From assembly GCA_965204665.1 (NCBI GenBank), contig OZ242002.1:1612001-1676000 (forward strand): a stretch of 64,000 bases of DNA, written 5' to 3'. Shown piece by piece: positions 61,854 through 64,000 of the stretch; position 1 is the stretch's first letter; each line of letters opens with the position of its first letter. The notes beneath the pieces are model-generated. The model saw only the letters and a program-made list of their open reading frames with translations. It was not told the DNA's origin and ran no database searches. A program made the translations under genes and the position numbers. The DNA comes from Nemesobacter sp965204665 (GTDB taxonomy: Bacteria; Desulfobacterota_D; UBA1144; Nemesobacterales; Nemesobacteraceae).

Positions 61854-63224
61854 ATGAAGTCACGTAATTTCTTAGTTTTGTTGTTTCTGCTCGGCGGAGC
61901 GGTTTTCTTTGCTGCCTGTGAAGGGGATATGGGGCCGGCAGGTCCGAAAGGAGATAAAGGAGATCCGGGAACGCCGGGAGGTGCAGGGCCGGCAGGGAAA
62001 GACGGGTCAAAAGGAGATAAGGGAGACCCGGGAGCAGCAGGCCCGCAGGGAGATCAGGGAAAGTCCTTCGGTGACCCCAGATGCGACGTGAGCAACGGTA
62101 TAAATGCGCTGCCCGGTGTCTCCAACGATATCACGGGGACTGCGGATGACGATGTCATATGCGGAAATCAGTACAAAAACACGATCAGTGCCGGAGACGG
62201 CGATGATACTGTCTACGCCGGTGCCGGAAACGACAAGATAGTCGGCGGAGCCGGCACGGATACGATACATGGTGAAGACGGAGATGACCACATTGATGCT
62301 CATCTTGACGGCAACCTCTCGGGAACTACCGACGATGTCATCCATGGCGGAGCCGGAGATGATACAATCTGGGCCACCGACGGCGCCAACACCATCCATG
62401 GCGGAGACGGCATCGATTACATCCGGGGAGCAGGCGGCAATGATACGATCAACGGCGATGCGGGACGGGATGCACTTCACGGTGATGCCGGCAATGATAC
62501 GCTCAACGGTGGAGACGGGGCAGATATATTCTGGCTCCTTAACAGCGGCACCGACACCTATAACGGCGGCGCCCCTATAGGGACTGCTCTCATTGATGGT
62601 ACTCATCAAGCTGATGCTGTAATCTTAGGCGGAGTTGGTCCTTCACAAGCTACAATCTCGGGCTTGAAGAGAGGTGTTATCACTTACTCACAAACTTCGA
62701 CACCTGCAACCATTGATCTTTCCACGGGGTCTTTTGACGCCAGTACTCATGGAGGAGGATCGATTACATTTACAGGTATCGAGAATGTTTACGGCGGACA
62801 TGGAGCTGATACTCTTAACGGAGATGACCTGGGAAATTATTTAGACGGGATAGCCGGGAATAATACCATTAACGGAAAAGGCGGAAATGACCGACTCGTT
62901 GGAGGATCCGGTAATGATGTTATTACAGGTGGTGCGGGTGTCGACACTCTTTTCGGCAAAGCCGGCGCCGACATCTTCGTCCTTGAACACGAGCACAGAA
63001 ATGAGAAGGACGTGATTCGAGACTTTACCGCATCACAGAATGACAAGATCCGATTCAAGGGTTTTCCCGCAGGAGCCAAAACGTTCGGAGGTCAGGGCAC
63101 CGTGAATATTTCCGTTATCGTGGGAGGAAGCACTACTTTCGATGATGTCGTTCAGTTACAGTCATCCCAGGTAGCAGATGCAATCCGCGGTAGTACTGCG
63201 GGAGCCTTATATGAATTTCAGTAG
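61854..63224 (+). CDS. Collagen-like/RTX repeat lipoprotein, paralogue 3
   Basis: 456 residues, intact. Signal peptide ending FFAAC, then about fourteen Gly-X-Y triplets (GPAGPKGDKGDPGTPGG, GPAGKDGSKGDKGDPG), the SFGDPRCDVSNGINALPG linker, and two blocks of RTX nonapeptides (GAGNDKIVGGAGTDTIHG; GKGGNDRLVGGSGNDVITGG). The C terminus (VIRDFTASQNDKIRFKGFPAG) matches paralogues 1 and 2. It is nearly identical to paralogue 2 up to about residue 215; the segment after that differs more. The collagen stretch is longer than in paralogue 2, so triplet number also varies. A surface-exposed, Ca-binding lipoprotein is likely. Confidence 0.9.
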   Translation: MKSRNFLVLLFLLGGAVFFAACEGDMGPAGPKGDKGDPGTPGGAGPAGKDGSKGDKGDPGAAGPQGDQGKSFGDPRCDVSNGINALPGVSNDITGTADDDVICGNQYKNTISAGDGDDTVYAGAGNDKIVGGAGTDTIHGEDGDDHIDAHLDGNLSGTTDDVIHGGAGDDTIWATDGANTIHGGDGIDYIRGAGGNDTINGDAGRDALHGDAGNDTLNGGDGADIFWLLNSGTDTYNGGAPIGTALIDGTHQADAVILGGVGPSQATISGLKRGVITYSQTSTPATIDLSTGSFDASTHGGGSITFTGIENVYGGHGADTLNGDDLGNYLDGIAGNNTINGKGGNDRLVGGSGNDVITGGAGVDTLFGKAGADIFVLEHEHRNEKDVIRDFTASQNDKIRFKGFPAGAKTFGGQGTVNISVIVGGSTTFDDVVQLQSSQVADAIRGSTAGALYEFQ

Positions 63225-63248
63225 ATTCTGTCTGTTTTTCTTCAGATC

Positions 63249-63282
63249 AACCCGGGTTCCGAAAGATCGGAGCCCGGGTTTT
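63249..63282 (+). terminator. Rho-independent terminator after lipoprotein paralogue 3
   Basis: AACCCGGG (63249-63256) pairs with CCCGGGTT (63273-63280), followed by TT. It is related to the terminator at 7255-7288, including the GATCGG loop sequence. Confidence 0.75.
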
Positions 63283-63548
63283 CTGCAGAGAACAGACGCC
63301 GGTCCGACCCGTGGATATCACCTATACCTTGCATACATCACCCATAAGCCTTTTACATTGCGACAAAACATTTTTCCGTTGAGTGTCGGACGCCATGAAA
63401 GAGCATGTTATGGAGATCATTCAGCCGGAATCATTTCCGCACTCAATGATATCCCGTCCGAAACAAAATCCGAGTTCAATTCATGCGGAACAGACAACGA
63501 ATCCGCAATTCCGTCTTTGACGATACGGCAAATATAATTACCGTCACC
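63283..63548. other. Intergenic region before the lpd fragment
   Basis: I see no gene, repeat or promoter that I can support in this stretch. Confidence 0.5.
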
Positions 63549-63740
63549 ATGGAAAAGTTTGATTTCACGGTTGCAGGATCCGGACCCGGCGGATACATAG
63601 AGGCCGTAAGAGTTGCGCAGATGGGAACGAAGGTCGCGGTGGTGGAACGAGATAAACCCGAGTGTTGTACTTCGAAGTTTAATGGGCGAGACAAATTACT
63701 TAGCGACCACGTCTTGACCGAACGCTTACACTTGGGCTAA
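63549..63740 (+). pseudogene. Truncated dihydrolipoamide dehydrogenase N terminus joined to repeat R2
   Basis: From ATG 63549 the frame reads EKFDFTVAGSGPGGYIEAVR and VAQMGTKVAVVERDK, the FAD-binding start of Lpd (E3). At about 63660, just where GGTCLNVGC should follow, the sequence turns into repeat R2. The frame then runs through unrelated residues to a stop at 63740. The catalytic disulfide and everything after it are missing. No ribosome-binding site is present. sucAB at 7.4-11.5 kb lacks its E3 gene, but whether this fragment derives from that locus cannot be shown. Confidence 0.8.
63663..63723 (+). repeat. Dispersed repeat R2 followed by a short R1 copy
   Basis: GTGTTGTACTTCGAAGTTTA then ATGGGCGAG (63663-63690) is the fullest R2 copy. 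The reverse R1 core CTTGACCGAAC lies at 63713-63723. Other R2 copies are at 7294, 14751, 15737, 31350 and 39578. Confidence 0.6.
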
Positions 63741-63900
63741 GAACTCCTGTTTTAGACAAGCGGACCGAGAATCAGCGCAACCATTCGGATCACCAAAGTG
63801 AATCTCGGATAAAAACGGCTGCGGAAAAGCCAAAGCGCATCAGCAGAATGAAACTGCCCGTGATAAATTTGGAAAATTCATTTCTCGAGGAGAGTAGGAG

Positions 63901-63999
63901 TCAGTCTGACTTTTTGTAGAATTTCATAATGCAGAAAATCAGTAGACCAAGTACTCCCGACCAAGACAAGGCCATGAAAAATGCGGATGAGAAATCCAT
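63901..63999 (-). CDS. Small single-helix membrane protein frame at the window end
   Basis: On the minus strand, ATG at 63999 opens a 32-residue frame: MDFSSAFFMALSWSGVLGLL, then IFCIMKFYKKSD and stop. It has one hydrophobic helix with a basic C-terminal tail. The true start or any upstream gene lies beyond the window, so this may be only the end of a longer frame. It could be a small subunit of a membrane complex; no family is assigned. Confidence 0.4.
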   Translation of the reverse strand: MDFSSAFFMALSWSGVLGLLIFCIMKFYKKSD

Positions 64000-64000
64000 C

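Noticed and set aside
63178..63537. 119-residue plus-strand frame after lipoprotein paralogue 3
   Set aside because: It begins inside the lipoprotein gene in another frame and runs through the terminator; no family or start signal.

Overview
The window comes from the chromosome of a Gram-negative (diderm) bacterium. The evidence is lipoprotein maturation and sorting genes (lgt, lnt, a LolB-like gene), TolB, a TolQ/TolR-type ExbB/ExbD pair, a TraT-like outer-membrane lipoprotein and a MltD-type murein hydrolase. It also has a menaquinone gene of the futalosine route (mqnC), a sigma-32-type RpoH with a recognisable RpoH box, and a haem operon with a fused hemD-hemE. Base composition looks balanced except for one clearly AT-rich island (37.1-39.5 kb). 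I cannot name the genus; a deltaproteobacterium-like lineage or a candidate phylum such as Dadabacteria would fit, but that is a guess.

Layout. 0-5.7 kb: the end of a UDP-glucuronate epimerase-like gene, then topA-recG. 6-7.2 kb: a broken collagen/RTX lipoprotein gene. 7.4-13.4 kb (minus): sucA-sucB and aspS. 13.8-15.6 kb: traT-like and PIG-L deacetylase genes. 15.9-17.9 kb (minus): an unrecognised operon with a near-consensus promoter, a hairpin-rich leader, three tiny open frames and two larger genes. 18-24.8 kb: ogg2, mltD, ddl, a DMT transporter, exbD/exbB. 25-30.8 kb: lysA, then hemDE-hemH-hemY. 31.4-36.7 kb: a second collagen/RTX lipoprotein, tRNA-Thr, pfkA, a rhomboid protease, queG. 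37.1-39.5 kb (minus): a restriction-modification gene with poly-G tracts. 39.6-49.3 kb: mqnC, a TPR protein, a LolB-like lipoprotein, HPr, hisD-hisC, lnt-lgt, HNH endonuclease. 49.4-53.7 kb: tolB and a second R-M pair. 54-59.1 kb: rplU-rpmA, a membrane cyclase-like protein, alaS. 59.1-60.5 kb: no gene I can support. 60.5-64 kb: rpoH, tRNA-Asn, the third collagen/RTX lipoprotein, and a truncated lpd fragment joined to a dispersed repeat.

The most interesting signal is a set of homopolymeric G/C tracts placed where length changes would switch genes. Each of the three paralogous collagen/RTX lipoprotein genes has the same promoter layout: TTGACT, six bases, a run of G (9, 7 and 9), then TAGAAT. 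The G run sets the -35/-10 spacing at 15, 13 and 15 bp, so slippage would tune transcription in the way known for Neisseria porA. Separately, a restriction-methyltransferase-specificity gene is split by a G10 tract. One extra G joins the nuclease frame to the methyltransferase frame through an open, sensible stretch. A second C10 tract lies inside the same gene before its specificity domain. Together these suggest a contingency-locus system controlling both surface lipoproteins and DNA methylation. All of this is read from one sequence; length variation between cells is inferred.

Several dispersed, diverged repeats (here R1 to R4) sit in the intergenic regions, often beside the lipoprotein genes, at the truncated lpd fragment, and on both sides of alaS.
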